A stretch of DNA of 64,000 nt from Ypsolopha sequella. Lineage: Eukaryota > Arthropoda > Insecta > Lepidoptera > Ypsolophidae. The notes below the pieces were generated by a model that worked only from the letters and a program-made list of their open reading frames with translations, had not been told where the DNA came from and did no database searches. The stretch covers positions 5,924,229 through 5,988,228 of the forward strand of contig OW203988.1 of NCBI GenBank assembly GCA_934047225.1. The letters are read 5' to 3'. Positions 1-11,600 of the stretch are shown piece by piece; within the stretch, counting starts at the first letter, position 1; each line of letters begins with the position of its first letter. Made by a program: the position numbers and the translations under genes.

Positions 1-600
1 ATTATAACATCGGATAAACAATGTAGGTACTTATAAAATAGCTTTTTATGTTGGAGTTACCTTGTGGTATGGGCATAGACTAAGTATTTATATGGGAGTA
101 GATGAAAAAAAATATGTTTCCATTACAAAAAGACCCGGTGCCTCACTTTTCGCTTTTTTTACTATCGTAATAAGTAGGCCAACGCAAGCACCTTATTCCT
201 GTATCATTTTTCTTGTACCAGTCCGTGTCGCATAAAAATGGGCTTGAATATATAATCGAGATTTATAAATATTAAACAAGAAAGTGGACACGTAGATCTC
301 CTAATTATTTTCAAAAAAAAAAACACGCCCTTTTCAAATTTTTAATTAATACTTGAAACAAACCAGGTCGCCGGTGCTCCCGGCGGCCCTTCTCAGCCAT
401 TTTAAATTTTTAGAGTTCCGTTAAAAACGAAACCTAAATGGCAGAGCTTCCGTGTCTTTATGTTGACATAACTATAGGTAGAACAGTCGAATTGATTGAG
501 CTAAATTTGCTGAGCATGAAGGCTCCGCAAAAAGTAATCTTCCATGACGCTTCGTGGGGTATCGAATGAATCATATTTTCAATCAGATGTATATTTTTTT

Positions 601-914
601 ATTTTCAATGCATGTGCTCGTAAAGGCCCACTTTTTATGCATCAAAACCAAACAGAAAGTCGATTATTTTGCCCTAGGGCTTTATTATTAATATATTTTT
701 TTATTTTTTTTCAATGGTTGGCTAACCTGCAGCCTTTCTTGTGTACCATAAATTTCATACTTTTTTTTCCACTGTTTAACGGCTCTGGATACAGTCCTTT
801 TGAGCCAATTACAATTTAAAGTTCACAAAATTATATTTGTTTTATTTCCTCACACTATGCATTGAAAAACGTAGTATGATACACGGGCGTAAGAGCAATA
901 AATTACTCGGTTAC
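601..914 (+). repeat. ~310-bp interspersed repeat, copy 1
   Basis: Nearly identical to 57229-57534 over its whole length (cgtaaaggcccactttttat, ttttgccctagggctttatt, ggatacagtccttttgagcc). Ends carry tttttcaatgca/tgcattgaaaaa inverted repeats. It could be a MITE; the frame at 544-819 is not a gene. Confidence 0.7.
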
Positions 915-917
915 GTT

Positions 918-1090
918 TATAGAAACCAATTGGTTTTATAGAAACCAATTGAAACTTTGCGATGGCAGCATACACAATACATAGGTAATAAGGTTTAGTT
1001 GAATAACTATTAAGTAAATTTCTGATTTAAATTAAAAAAATTGAAATTCTTATTTATAGAAACCAATAAAAACTTTGCGAAACCACTCTT
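918..1090. mobile_element. Repeat family 'gatggcagcatacacaata', third copy (partial)
   Basis: Two atagaaaccaat blocks flank gcgatggcagcatacacaat. Confidence 0.45.
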
Positions 1091-1974
1091 AAATGTCAAT
1101 ATTAATAAAGCTGTGTTTTGATCGTAGCAACAAGCGCCTTGAAAACCACATCAAGTATGACTTTCATTTTATTATACATTTTCGCGCGCCGTCAGCTCGT
1201 CAATCATGCAAATTGAAGGCGCTGTCTTTCAAGCACTAAATCGAAGCTGAATTACTTTACTGGATCGCGTTCAACATTCTACCAGCTACAAAAATAAGTA
1301 AAATCTAGCTGAAACCCTCGGGAATTGAACAAAAGAAGTTCATCATCAATGAGAGAGAACAGGCAAATCACCTTAGAATAGGCCAAGTTCGGGTTGGTCT
1401 CATGCCCGGAGTGCTCCATACCATTCTAATAAGTTATTAGACTAATTACAAAAAAAAACACAAACATAATTTTGACGTTTTGTTTGATACCTACAATACT
1501 TGTGCAACAAAACTGCAAAACTAATTGATCAAGTAATATTCCACGTAGAATGCAAAATTAATAATTTTCTGATTTATTTCTTCACTTGTACCAGAATATC
1601 TCCCTTCGTGCTGAATTTAAATTTTATAAGGCCACGGGAATTGCCCTATAGGTTTTCATGGTGAGCCATAGGGCCGTAGATTTCTGTAGGAGGTATTCTT
1701 TTTACTTAACTTGATAGGACCCAAAAAAAAGGTTTTTGAAAGACGGTCAAAAAAGTGATCTTATACATACATACATATGATTATATATATACTATAAAAA
1801 GATTCTTAAAATTATCATTATGTATTAAGCAAGACCTAATTTTAATACAAATTTGTTAAATAAGATCCGTAGAAAGAGCGGGTCTCCCTTAAAACAGGTT
1901 GTAAAACTTAAAAGGGGAGTCCCACCCCCTCAAAACCTACATTTTGTAATGTAAATAAAGAATTTTTGAATTTT

Positions 1975-2070
1975 GAATTTACATTTACTGACGCGTGTCT
2001 CCCAGAGGGGTAGGCAGAGACTACAGATTTACATCTGCTACGATTCAGATACACCTCTTTTGCCTATAAG
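1975..2070 (-). mobile_element. Repeat fragment
   Basis: Contains gcgtgtctcccagagg, ggcagagactacagattt and tctgctacgattc, related to 35862-35945. It lies just after a retroelement-like end (aataaagaatttttgaatttt at 1950-1980). Confidence 0.5.
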
Positions 2071-5000
2071 GGTTTTTTTTTCCATTTTAAAGTACGGTGC
2101 CTCAGAACATGTACGGTGCCCTTATAATAATTCCAACCAAAAATACTGGAAATCAGATAACGGTTTCCCAAAAGGAAAAACTTTTATGACCCAATAACAA
2201 TTTCCCGATTTATCAGAAAAGGTTCCTTTTAACGACTCGTTCCGAACTTTCAAATTCCGGGTGTTTACTGACCAACTTTTACGATTGTGCTCTATTAAGC
2301 TAAGTGGTCCCTCAGGATACGTTTGCTGTACCCTGAAAACTGAGAGTTCTTGGAACTTTTTCTAAACACTAGCTTTCCAATGTAAAAGAACGAACATCTC
2401 AAGCTGATAAAATGCTTTTTAGACAAAAACGAACTTGTTTTGACTACACTACAGTAGTTACAATATAATAGGTCCGTTTTGGCATATGTCATCGCAACGT
2501 ATCTATGGATGTGAACCATGCAAATCGGTAACTGAGTCAACCGATTCTCACGAGAAATCGATTCGAAATATTATAAGTTTGTTACCGTTTGAAATATTTT
2601 CAAGTTTATTGGTTATAATTTCTAGGAAGAATATTTAATTAACCATTGGACAGTTTAATATAAATTTTATGTATTGAAAATTATGATAAGGTGGTGATAG
2701 AAAGATATTTCGGGTGCTAAAACCAGCTTTTATTTTTTCTTCTCTACGAAAAGAATCTGAAATGGAAATTCTTACGTGCCAGTAATATTTTGTAATGTTG
2801 TACTTCACTGACCTCAAATTAGACAGAGGTCAGTGCGTTGGTAGATATGAAATACTAGCCAGTAAGAAAAATATGTAGGCTTCAAGATGAAAAAATTGGT
2901 CCTTGCCTTATAAAAAAAAATACTGCCATATTTCTAACCAGCCAATCTGTCTATTGATAGGATGTTTTATGGAAAACTTTGCCTGTAGACCAATTCATTA
3001 ATAAAAAAATGAGACTTCAAGCAATAAATGCATTTTTTTTATATATAGGTACATTTTTTGTTTTTGTAAACTATAAGTTTAAAAGCTAAGTGGTATGTTA
3101 CATATTTAGCACAATTATTATATTATATTTTTCGGTATACGCGACACCGTTACAAATACATGCAAATGTTCAAATCTAAAAACTTGGCTTTATGTGTACT
3201 GGTCTCACAAAAGCTAATTACAGATCATTACAATTATTTTATCAATATTAAAACAAGTTAATTATTTTCACGTGGGATCGAATTGAGTCCGTGAAAGTAG
3301 GCGATTATCTAGTCACAACACTGTAATTAAGAAAAAATTGAATGAGAATGTAACTGTTTTTGAGACATTGTGTAGTAATTCAAAATTGCATTTTATTTTG
3401 GAATATGCGTGAAAATAATACTTGAAATATGTTCCGTGATAATTAAATAACGTTTATTTATTTTCTTTAAACCCAATAAGTTAATAATTATTTGTTAACG
3501 GTTTCATTTATTACATGTAGAGTTATATTCTATGGTCGTTCTTATCTGTCAAAACGGGCCTCTTATTTTGTGGCAACTGTAGCTTAGCTCTAATTAATGA
3601 TAATAAATACTGTCTTGGATTTTTACTTCAACGAGGCGAAGGCTCTATTTTTAACATCGTAATAATTTTAGAAACAGATTATGTAAATGAATTGTAATTT
3701 ATGGTGTCCGTAACGAACGAATAATATTTTCTTCAGCGCGTGGGGCCAGGGCCGTACTGTGAGTTTGTGGGGCCAAATTTGTGAAATGGTTTCAGGTTAA
3801 AACTGTTTTCCATGAGATGGTAACTGTTTTTTTTTTATAGCAAAGAGTATAAACTTAGTCTTAATTAAAGAATTACATGAACGACGTCTGTATTCTCACT
3901 TTTCTTATTTCTTTGTATAATATTAAATTATACAAACTTTGCGTAAAAACGAGGCAATATTCACGATATCCTGATAGCTAAGACGATGGTGTTTCAAAAA
4001 ATTTTGCTTTTTGGGCTGTATAGAGACGTAGTTAGTTAAGGGCACACCGAGCGATTGCCTTTGTCTCTGTCTTTTTCTTTACGTGTAAAGAGTAACGATA
4101 ATAACTAAACTTTTGCATTTTTTCAATGTTTTTCGTTGTTATTTTTATTATATTGTTCTTAAATAAAAAACTACCGTGTATAAACGCTCCAGTCATCTAT
4201 GAACTTTATTTTAGTAAATGAAACATAATATTAAATTACTTATTTATGTAAAAAAGTAGGGAAAAAGAGAAAAAAAATTACTCGAAAAGAGGTAACTTTC
4301 CGAATTTATTCTATCGGGCCAACTTTATCAAATTGTGTTTCCATCGTGTATACAGTCTAGTATATATACCCAATAGTACCAATATATTTCCCTAGATTTC
4401 AATTTAATTGTTTACTACTTCAAACAAGGGCTATAAAAATGTGTTCGACTGTGTAAAAAGCTCGGTGCGCTCTTAATACTTATAAAAAAAAAATATTAAG
4501 AAAATAAGCTGTTGACTTCACAATCAGTTTTTGCATTTTGAATGAATCCTAAGAAAAATTCAGGCGTGAAGGGGCCTTCTAAGTCGAAATAAGTGCGAAA
4601 AAAAACGGATTTGTTGCCCGCCGACAAATTGATGTAATAATAATTTATGAAACCTGTTCGACTGCGAATGACTGCGTTTGCGAGAAAATACACTGAAAAC
4701 AAGCGGTGGGGAGTCCCCGTAATAGACGCGAGAAAATACAACTAAAACAAGCAACGAAGAATCTCACGTTCCGTTCGATAGCGCTGCACACGGTTTAATT
4801 GATCTCAGTGTTGCTAACCAGCAATAACAATAACTATATAATAAAGCAATAACTCTTTCAAAATATTTGCAACAAATTTTGGTTACGTACGATCAAAACT
4901 TCTGTATTAAAAAAAAAACAACTGTATGATGTTTTTTTGGCTTGAATTCCCTACTCCTCCTAATCTTCTATGACGTTTGGAATTATTTACACGCCAAAAA

Positions 5001-5480
5001 ATTAAGAATCTGTTTAACTTTAAATGCAACATATCTCAAGTAAATCCAGTAACTTTTTCTGTTAAAAATATCGAAATATGTAAGATTTCAAGGTCAAAGG
5101 CTAAGAGGTGCTCTGCGCGGGCGCAGGCATCAGTCATGCAGTGGCGTTCAGACGGGGAGGCTGTGTCACTCGTTGCCACGTACCGCACCCTGGCGTCTGA
5201 TGACATGTTTGCGAAAATATTTATAAGGATTTTTATTTGTGTGCGTTCAGAGAGTACTTTTGGCAATGGACTTAGTTATTTAGAGGATAAATTGTGCTGT
5301 GAAGTTCGCGCGTGGACGCTATAATAAACTAGAAGTTTGACGAGTTAGTAAAGATTTTTTTTTAGAAAAATTATAAATATATAATGTGATTAGTAAAGTA
5401 AGTAGGTACCTAATATAATCTACCTACACAATCATTATCCATAGTTGAATAGATATGAATAATTACTGGTAACAATTATA
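2071..5480. other. Gene-free AT-rich stretch
   Basis: No exon, RNA gene or clear element was recognised. Two GC-richer islands (about 4550-4800 and 5100-5320) have open frames on both strands without splice or family support. Confidence 0.4.
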
Positions 5481-5752
5481 GTAGCTCATGGGTAGAACGC
5501 AGGCCTCTCAATTTTGAGATCCAGGTTCAAGCCCCGGTTGGGCATGCACCAAGGAGTTTTTCGGAATATTTGTGCATAGTATTTACTAATACTTACTACT
5601 TGCTGAATGTTTTGTGCCCAAACTCACCACCAACCACGTTGGGACATACTTATCGTCGCTGAAACGCGGGTGTACCGAGTTCGGACACACTCGGAACACC
5701 TCCAAAACCCCCCCGGGGATTCCTATCGTGACGATATATAATTATTATTATA
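5481..5752 (+). mobile_element. tRNA-derived SINE, near full length
   Basis: The head is tRNA-like: A-box TAGCTCATGGGTAGAA at 5482 and B-box GGTTCAAGCCC at 5524-5534, the polymerase III promoter elements. The body contains ggtgtaccgag, cggaacacctc and ccccggggattc, and the element ends in (ATT)n. A 5'-truncated copy of the tail is at 23404-23520. This matches established SINE structure; the family name is not known to me. Confidence 0.75.
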
Positions 5753-6021
5753 AACTATAAGCAACAATTCACGCAAAAAACGTTGCTCAAAATTTTGTTT
5801 TTACTTCTATCCAGCTAAATAAACTACCCAAGTATCAAGGTTCGGACTAGGTTTAGCTCCGCTTCCGACCTGTTTTTTTTTGGACCGGAGCACTATTTGA
5901 AATACTTGTTTTAGTTAATTTCAGAAAAATATGTCCCAGGCAGGCATATCAAAGCCGTGGTATTTATATTGTATTTATATGAATTGTAGGTATAATACAT
6001 ATAATTGATATATTATTTCAG

Positions 6022-6101
6022 GGGCATCTAAAAAGAGACCACCAGAAACAGAAGGCAAAGAAAATAATCCGACAAAATCTGCAAAAAAGACTAAGTACTG
6101 A
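6022..6101 (+). CDS. Candidate lysine-rich terminal exon
   Basis: After a good acceptor (tattatttcag) the frame reads GASKKRPPETEGKENNPTKS and AKKTKY, then TGA. The basic composition suggests a nuclear-localisation-like tail, and GKEN resembles a KEN degron; both are inferences. No partner exon is identified. Two diverged relatives of the same segment follow at 7425-7500 and 7680-7765, so it may belong to a repeated gene fragment and not to a single-copy gene. Confidence 0.3.
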
Positions 6102-6169
6102 AAAGTTTATTCGGGTAGACCTGACAAAAATATTAATTCAAAATAATCTGTGCATGTAACCTGTAATGT

Positions 6170-6540
6170 CATTTTATCCATCCATCAGCCTCGTTCGTCC
6201 ACTGCTGGACATAAGCCTTTCCAGGACTTTGTCATTCCCGGTGGTCATCCTGGAAGAATTGCCCATACTCACACATGCTGGGCAGGCGGGTTGGTGAGCG
6301 CGGTGCCGGAACCCTCCCACCAGTGACGCCGCTGCCCGTTACCAGTCTGTTCCATATAAGGCCCGGCTATTAGGGATGGATATACCGCCATCCATCGGTC
6401 CCAAGCATGGTGGGACTCCTGGTTTTTTGCCTGTGAGCTGTCCTCTTACTCTCCCATGAATTACTTCGAGGGGGTCTCCAAGTAAGATGGTAGTACCTCC
6501 ACAGTCGAGCCCGGCATCAGCTCTACCACCTATCAAATAT
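6170..6540 (-). mobile_element. Second copy of the (GATG)n-tailed retroposon
   Basis: On the - strand it starts near 6540 with taggtggtagagc and ends with the CATCCATC tail near 6172. It shares most of its length with 62479-62741 but has an extra middle part around 6320-6420. The frame at 6339-6536 is a shadow, not a gene. Confidence 0.75.
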
Positions 6541-6871
6541 CATTGTCATTGAAATTATGTAATGTCATTGAAATTTAGTAAATATTTAGGGTGCCAACAA
6601 ACGAACATCACTTTAAAAACGGTAGCCGTAGACAACGGTAGGTAACTGCATATGTCGAACTATGTTGGCGATAGCCATCGACTACCATCGAACAATGGCA
6701 GTGAGCGTCAGCTATTGGTTGCATTCGACGCGCTGACGCTGCCAAACAGCGCCGACTGCACTCGATTGATGGTATTGTCAGCGTTGTATAGTCGACTGCA
6801 ACCGACGGCTGACGCTAACGTTATTCGGTGGCAATTTATAGTATAGAATAGTAGACTGTCAGAATACAGTC

Positions 6872-7343
6872 GGAAACACTATCTCATCGAGTAACAAGAT
6901 GTGACCAACTCGTAGTGATGTAGAAAAAAACTAAATCAAAATAAACCGGGTTGGCTAGGCGCAACCTAGAGCGTTTTGTACAGTCAGCAAAAACAACGCA
7001 AATTTTCTGATAAAATAATCACGTCAATAAGTACTATGTTCGATATAGCGTATCACAAGGTGCTTAAAAATAAGTTTTGCATGTCCTATGTTGGTACTAA
7101 TATCAGCCTGATTTTATCGAATATCTTTTTATATGAAAAAAGCTTTCTTTAGCTCCTTTTATACGCTCTGTCGATGATATGTACTTGATGATGTGATTTT
7201 TTTAATCAATAAAATGCTGTTTTTGCTGACTCTACAAAATTTTCCAGGTTGCGTCGAGCCAACCCTGTTTATTTTGATGTAGTTTTTTTTTCTACACCAC
7301 TACGAATTGGTCACATCTTGTTACTTGATGACATAGGGTTACC
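6872..7343. mobile_element. Fold-back element, ~130-bp arms
   Basis: The left arm (atctcatcgagtaacaagat, gtgaccaactcgtagtgatg, ccgggttggctaggcgcaac) is inverted at 7212-7343. The centre is unrelated AT-rich sequence. The frame at 7249-7458 is a shadow of the right arm. Confidence 0.65.
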
Positions 7344-7424
7344 AACTGTCACCCGGCAGCCTAGTACGTTAAAAATTATATTACGTATTAAAACATATTC
7401 AGCGTTATTTGTTATGTTTCTCAG

Positions 7425-7765
7425 AGAAAAGCATCGTCAGGACCACCACAATCTCTAAGCTCATTCATTCTTCAGAAATGGAAGGCAAAGACAATGATCC
7501 AACAATGAACGTGGTAATATCCTTGAAATTAGGTAAATATTTAGGAATTAATATTATATTTTAATATTTGTTTGTGAAACTTGAGTATTTTTCTTTAATG
7601 GGTTTGCATTATTTTATAATTTATAGTAGGTTAAAAATTATTCTATATACTTAGGTAAATTGAAACTTATTTATTATGTTTTTCAGAGAAAAATATCGTT
7701 TGGACCACCACCATTTCCAGGCTCATTCATTGTATTAGAAGTGAACGGCAAAGACAATGATCCGA
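7425..7765 (+). pseudogene. Two diverged copies of the lysine-rich exon segment
   Basis: Both copies (about 7425-7500 and 7680-7765) follow a tttatgtttttcag-like acceptor and share the run ggaccaccac, gctcattcatt and ggcaaagacaatgatcc with each other, and more weakly with 6022-6101. The second stays open longer: RKISFGPPPFPGSFIVLEVN, then GKDNDPRVSEQKTIEDSILA and a TAA. The function is unknown. Confidence 0.3.
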
Positions 7766-7824
7766 GAGTCTCTGAACAAAAGACGATTGAAGACTCGATT
7801 CTGGCAGATTCATTTTAATTTACA

Positions 7825-8080
7825 GCAAATGTATTACAAAATATAAAACAAGAAAATGAAAACCACAGTACAGAACAAGAAAATGAAAAACAAAGTGCAC
7901 AACAAAAAAAGGAACAAAAGGAAAAAAGAAAATTAAAAAAAACGAAAACACACAGAAAATTTATAACAATATATAGAACAAGAAAATGAAGACCGCAGTA
8001 CAGAACAATGAAATAAACAAAGTACAGAACAAGAAAATGAAGAACAAAGAGCACAACAAAAAATTAAACTTATCTAAAGT
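7825..8080 (+). repeat. A-rich imperfect repeats encoding TEQENE-like peptides
   Basis: The motif acagaacaagaaaatga recurs at least four times. Read on + it gives Q/E/N/K-rich peptides with repeated TEQENE, broken by stops. It is either decayed low-complexity coding sequence or simple A-rich repeat. The opposite strand gives an F/L-rich shadow frame, which I do not call. Confidence 0.4.
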
Positions 8081-8337
8081 GAAGAACAAAATAAAAAGCA
8101 GAAGACTCTGATCAAGAAAATATATACATATATTTACCAAATTGAGGATTTACCTGCAGATCAGAGCTTACAAGTGTTAGCGAGGTGAAACTGTGGTACA
8201 GATTACGTAACATAATTAAAATTTACACATTAAAAAATATATGTTTTGTTTATTTTACGTGCGAATACAATCTTCATAAAAATAAAAAGTAAAAGTTGCA
8301 TCAACATCATTGAAACCGTTTCTGAGTACCCATAGTA

Positions 8338-9460
8338 CATTACGATACGAGAGCGATGAAACGTTTTCTGACGAGTGTGAGTTTGCGGCACGAGCCGAAG
8401 GCGAGTGCTGCAATCACACGAGTCGAGAAAAAGTTTCTAGCACGAGTTTCGTATAATTTTTTATAGCACAAGTGCGGAAAATGCCGACTTTACGCGCGTG
8501 CGTAAAGTGGTCATTTTACGCACGGTGTGCTATAAAATAGATTACATACTATCGGTTTCATTGTGAGAATCGCAAATAACCGATACATACCACTCAAGTC
8601 TTTAAAAGCACCGAAATCAACAAAAATTGTAACAAAATAATATTTTATCAATATATTTTTTTGTTTCGTCATTATCGTTCAAAAATCATTCAAATATAAA
8701 AACAGAAACTTTTTATGAAAAATTGTTTGACTGCAACCGACGACGGCTGACGCTACCATCATTAGACGGTTACCGCCGACAAGGTTCGACGTCTAAAGTT
8801 ACCTCAAGCCTCTGGCCTACCATGAGTTTGGCACTCGATACACGTTAGCGACAGCGTAAAACATTTGTATGAGTTTAGCGGTTCTAGCGGTATACGAGAG
8901 GAACCAGAATTTCCAATACATTATATTTTACGCAGTCGCTAACGTATATCGAGTGCCGAACTCATGGTGGGCCTACTGTTGACGGTTACCAACTGCAAAG
9001 TGGCGCTCGTCTGTTACCGCTCAAGCCCAAGATTTATAAAGGTCTGACCCCAATATCAACTTGGTCACTTTCGGGTATCCTCACATAACCGATTTTGATG
9101 ACATGTTACATTAGAGCAGGTACTGTATGTAACTGTTGTATATGTTTTATATATTTTCGCGATTTCAGTACTATCACCACTAGTTCGCAATTACTATAAC
9201 CACTAGTTCGTTTTCAAAACTACCAAAATATCACCGTGTAGTAATAGGTACAGAATGGTCACATCTTTCTGTTACAGCACCACAGCCTATTGAGCTTGAA
9301 AAGTTATAGTTATAGGTTTACGCATAAAACAATGCTACGTAAAATATATTACATACTATCGGTTTCATTGTGAGACCCGCAAATAACCTCTTCGCCTTCG
9401 GCTCGTGCCGCAAACTCACACTCGTCAGAAAACGTTTCATCGCTCTCGTATCGTAATGCA
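8338..9460. repeat. Pair of ~65-bp inverted copies 1 kb apart
   Basis: 8338-8400 (gatacgagagcgatgaaacg ... gcggcacgagccgaaggcga) is repeated nearly perfectly and inverted at 9392-9460. A block tactatcggtttcattgtga occurs in direct orientation at 8548 and 9353. This may be one large decayed element with rearranged ends or two insertions. Confidence 0.6.
8819..8968. mobile_element. 150-bp inverted-repeat element
   Basis: Arms accatgagtttggcactcga and its near-complement pair over about 43 bp, including cgttagcgac. The loop is about 60 bp. Confidence 0.65.
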
Positions 9461-10129
9461 AAGAGTATAGTAAGTGTCCTATACAGTAATGTACTATTCT
9501 ACCTCGCTACGAGGTGTGATTCATTGCGACGCTAGCGACACAGTATAAGCAAAGACAGTAGGGAAATTGAACCGAATTCCCGAGTTAAATACCTACGCGC
9601 CACCGAAGCGTTAGGGCTGTCGCTCACTCATATCATTACTTGGGTTTTTCGAGATACGATAAGACTCGTCATCGTCATATCAATATTAAAAATAAGCATT
9701 AACTTATCTCAAATAATAAATAATGAACGATTAAAAAGCCGTTTGGGAGATACAGGCCGTTAAAGTTTTGACACTCCCATGCAACGACACGTCTCACTAA
9801 AACGTCAAAAAACCATGTCAAATGTCAAAAAATGTCAAGGTTTTTCTCCACTCACAATTAAACACCCAACATTTCATACATACATTTTTAACGACCTTTT
9901 TAATAATATTCCTAGTATAGATACTATATAGTATAGATATAGTATAGATAGCCTGTCGCTCGCGGGTCCGCCCGCGATTATTCAATCTTTGCCCCGTTTT
10001 TGGCTTGATGTTTTTTTTATCAACACTCTTATAGCCTATAATTATACTGTAATAGAGTCTAGATACTGTAATAATAAAGAAAGCGTATCCAAATCCGTTA
10101 AGTGGTTCGAAATTTAAAACGGAACAGAC

Positions 10130-10720
10130 AGACAGTAAGACGGACAGACGGTATGGGTTCGGGCATTTGATTGGATTTCACCTTGTATAATATATATTTT
10201 ATCTATAATTTTAATCGTATATACAAGGTGACTTTTTGATCATCGTCCAAATTCATACTGGAGGCTTGATAAGTGGTCAGTATCATCTTGGATCAATAAC
10301 AATTTTTCTGAAATTCGTAAAATGAAATTTCGGCTTCCCATAGAAATTCACTTCCAGTCCCGAGTGAATCACTATGGGGAGTCAAAATTTCATTTTACAA
10401 ATTTCACAAATATTGTTATTGATCCATGACACTCATCACTTACCAAGCCACCAGTATGAATTTGGACGATGATCAAAAAGTCACCTTGTATATTGCTACA
10501 TAAATTAAATAAAACTTTAATCTAGTTTTTTTTTCAAGATGTGTTTCAAGTTTCACCAAGTGCCGACAATTGCAAGTATAAATTTTGTTTAATCTAGTTC
10601 ATGTACATTTATTATATATATTTATAAGATTAAATTTTGACTTGTGAAACGTGTAGGTATTATATATACCTACTTTGCAAAATAAACTATTTTAATTTGA
10701 ATTTGGATTTAAGACACAGA
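10130..10720 (+). mobile_element. Interspersed repeat interrupted by a MITE
   Basis: The sequence ggtatgggttcgggc, attggatttcacc, ataattttaatcgtata, then ttgctacataaatta, ttcatgtacatttatt and aaataaacta matches 62040-62255 base for base over most parts. It looks like the 3' end of a retroelement (AATAAA-like, gaatttgaattt tail). A 265-bp MITE sits inside it. Confidence 0.65.
10224..10488. mobile_element. TA-flanked palindromic MITE with matching empty site
   Basis: Inverted ends CAAGGTGACTTTTTGATCAT (left) and its complement (right) extend over about 45 bp; TA lies on both sides. The uninterrupted copy of the host repeat at 62090-62115 shows exactly the pre-insertion sequence. The element is mariner-like by target and end structure and has no coding capacity. 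Confidence 0.85.
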
Positions 10721-11273
10721 AAGATAGACAGAGAGACAAAAATTGTAGTTTTGGCCTCAGTACAAAACTATTTACTAATAAATAACTCGTTAAATTTAAA
10801 ATTTCACAAAAATATTTAATGTACAGATAGACATGACTTTTTTTCTACTATAGCTAAAGATAGATGATTGTTTACGTAATGATTGCCCACGGTAACTTCC
10901 TCCACATTTACTCTGACCCATTCCAGCAAATTCTATAATAGCGGAGTTGTATACCATAAATATATTTACTCCGCTCTATTCCGCATATTCGTCGTATCTG
11001 CCGTTTGATTGAAAGTACCGCGCGCCGCTCCACCGATTGGTTGGCTAGACTTGCTTGCGGCAGCGCGGCGGCGGTGACGGCGGCGACAACCGACAAAAAA
11101 GTCAAATTCAAATTCAAAGAAACCTGCTTTTTGTTCTGACAAGCGTACTTAAATCTATTAACTCTTTATTTTGCCCTGGTAACAGATAGTATGAACATAC
11201 ATAAAAAGAACGCGACAATTTCAAAAATTAATGTAAGTAGGTACTACTCTTGAGTGATATTTTTTAGTCTTAC

Positions 11274-11365
11274 TTTTGAACATCAGCCGGAAGTCTAAAA
11301 TAGGCGATTTCCTTTTTTCGTGACGAGTTTAGGCATCCAAATGCGCAACAATATCTTTGCGACAT
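11274..11365 (-). CDS. Isolated THAP-type zinc-finger first exon
   Basis: From ATG at 11365 it reads MSQRYCCAFGCLNSSRKKEI, then AYFRLPADVQ, and stops at a good donor (CAAAA/GTAAGA). C-x2-4-C near the start and the aromatic/FRLP run are the N-terminal part of a THAP DNA-binding domain, found in transcription factors and P-element-type transposases. The frame is also open upstream (to about 11458) without a better start. The rest of the domain (W, C-x-x-H) was not found downstream, so this may be exon 1 of a gene with a distant second exon, or a transposase or gene fragment. Confidence 0.45.
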
Positions 11366-11484
11366 CGTGATCAGGTCGGCACAGACTTTACAAACGCCAC
11401 GTCCTATCACCCGCTTACGTCTGCGCGTACTGGCAAGGCAAGCGCGGCGCGGCGCCACGACCCCAGCGATTGACGCTCCATTTC

Positions 11485-11600
11485 TGCTTAGACGGCGTGT
11501 AGAGCACGCGTCTGATGTCTGAGGCTCGAATCGGAGCGCTTCCAGGTAGTTTCCCTACTGTCTTTGCTTATACTGTGCTAGCGATCTTTGTAGAGGGGCG
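11485..11600 (+). mobile_element. tRNA-like SINE head
   Basis: cgtgtagagcacgcgtctga resembles an A-box region and aggctcgaatcgg a B-box. It is followed by tttccctactgtctttgctt, which recurs inverted at 9540-9575. Length and 3' end are unclear. Confidence 0.4.

Noticed and set aside
5036..5324. Open frames on both strands in a GC-richer patch
   Set aside because: Frames on both strands overlap, with no splice sites or recognisable motif.
5481..5552. Functional tRNA gene
   Set aside because: A and B boxes are present, but no intact cloverleaf or acceptor stem can be formed and the sequence continues into a SINE body.
7815..8054. 79-codon F/L/V-rich membrane-like protein on the - strand
   Set aside because: It is the antisense of an A-rich repeat; the composition is explained by poly-T-like runs.
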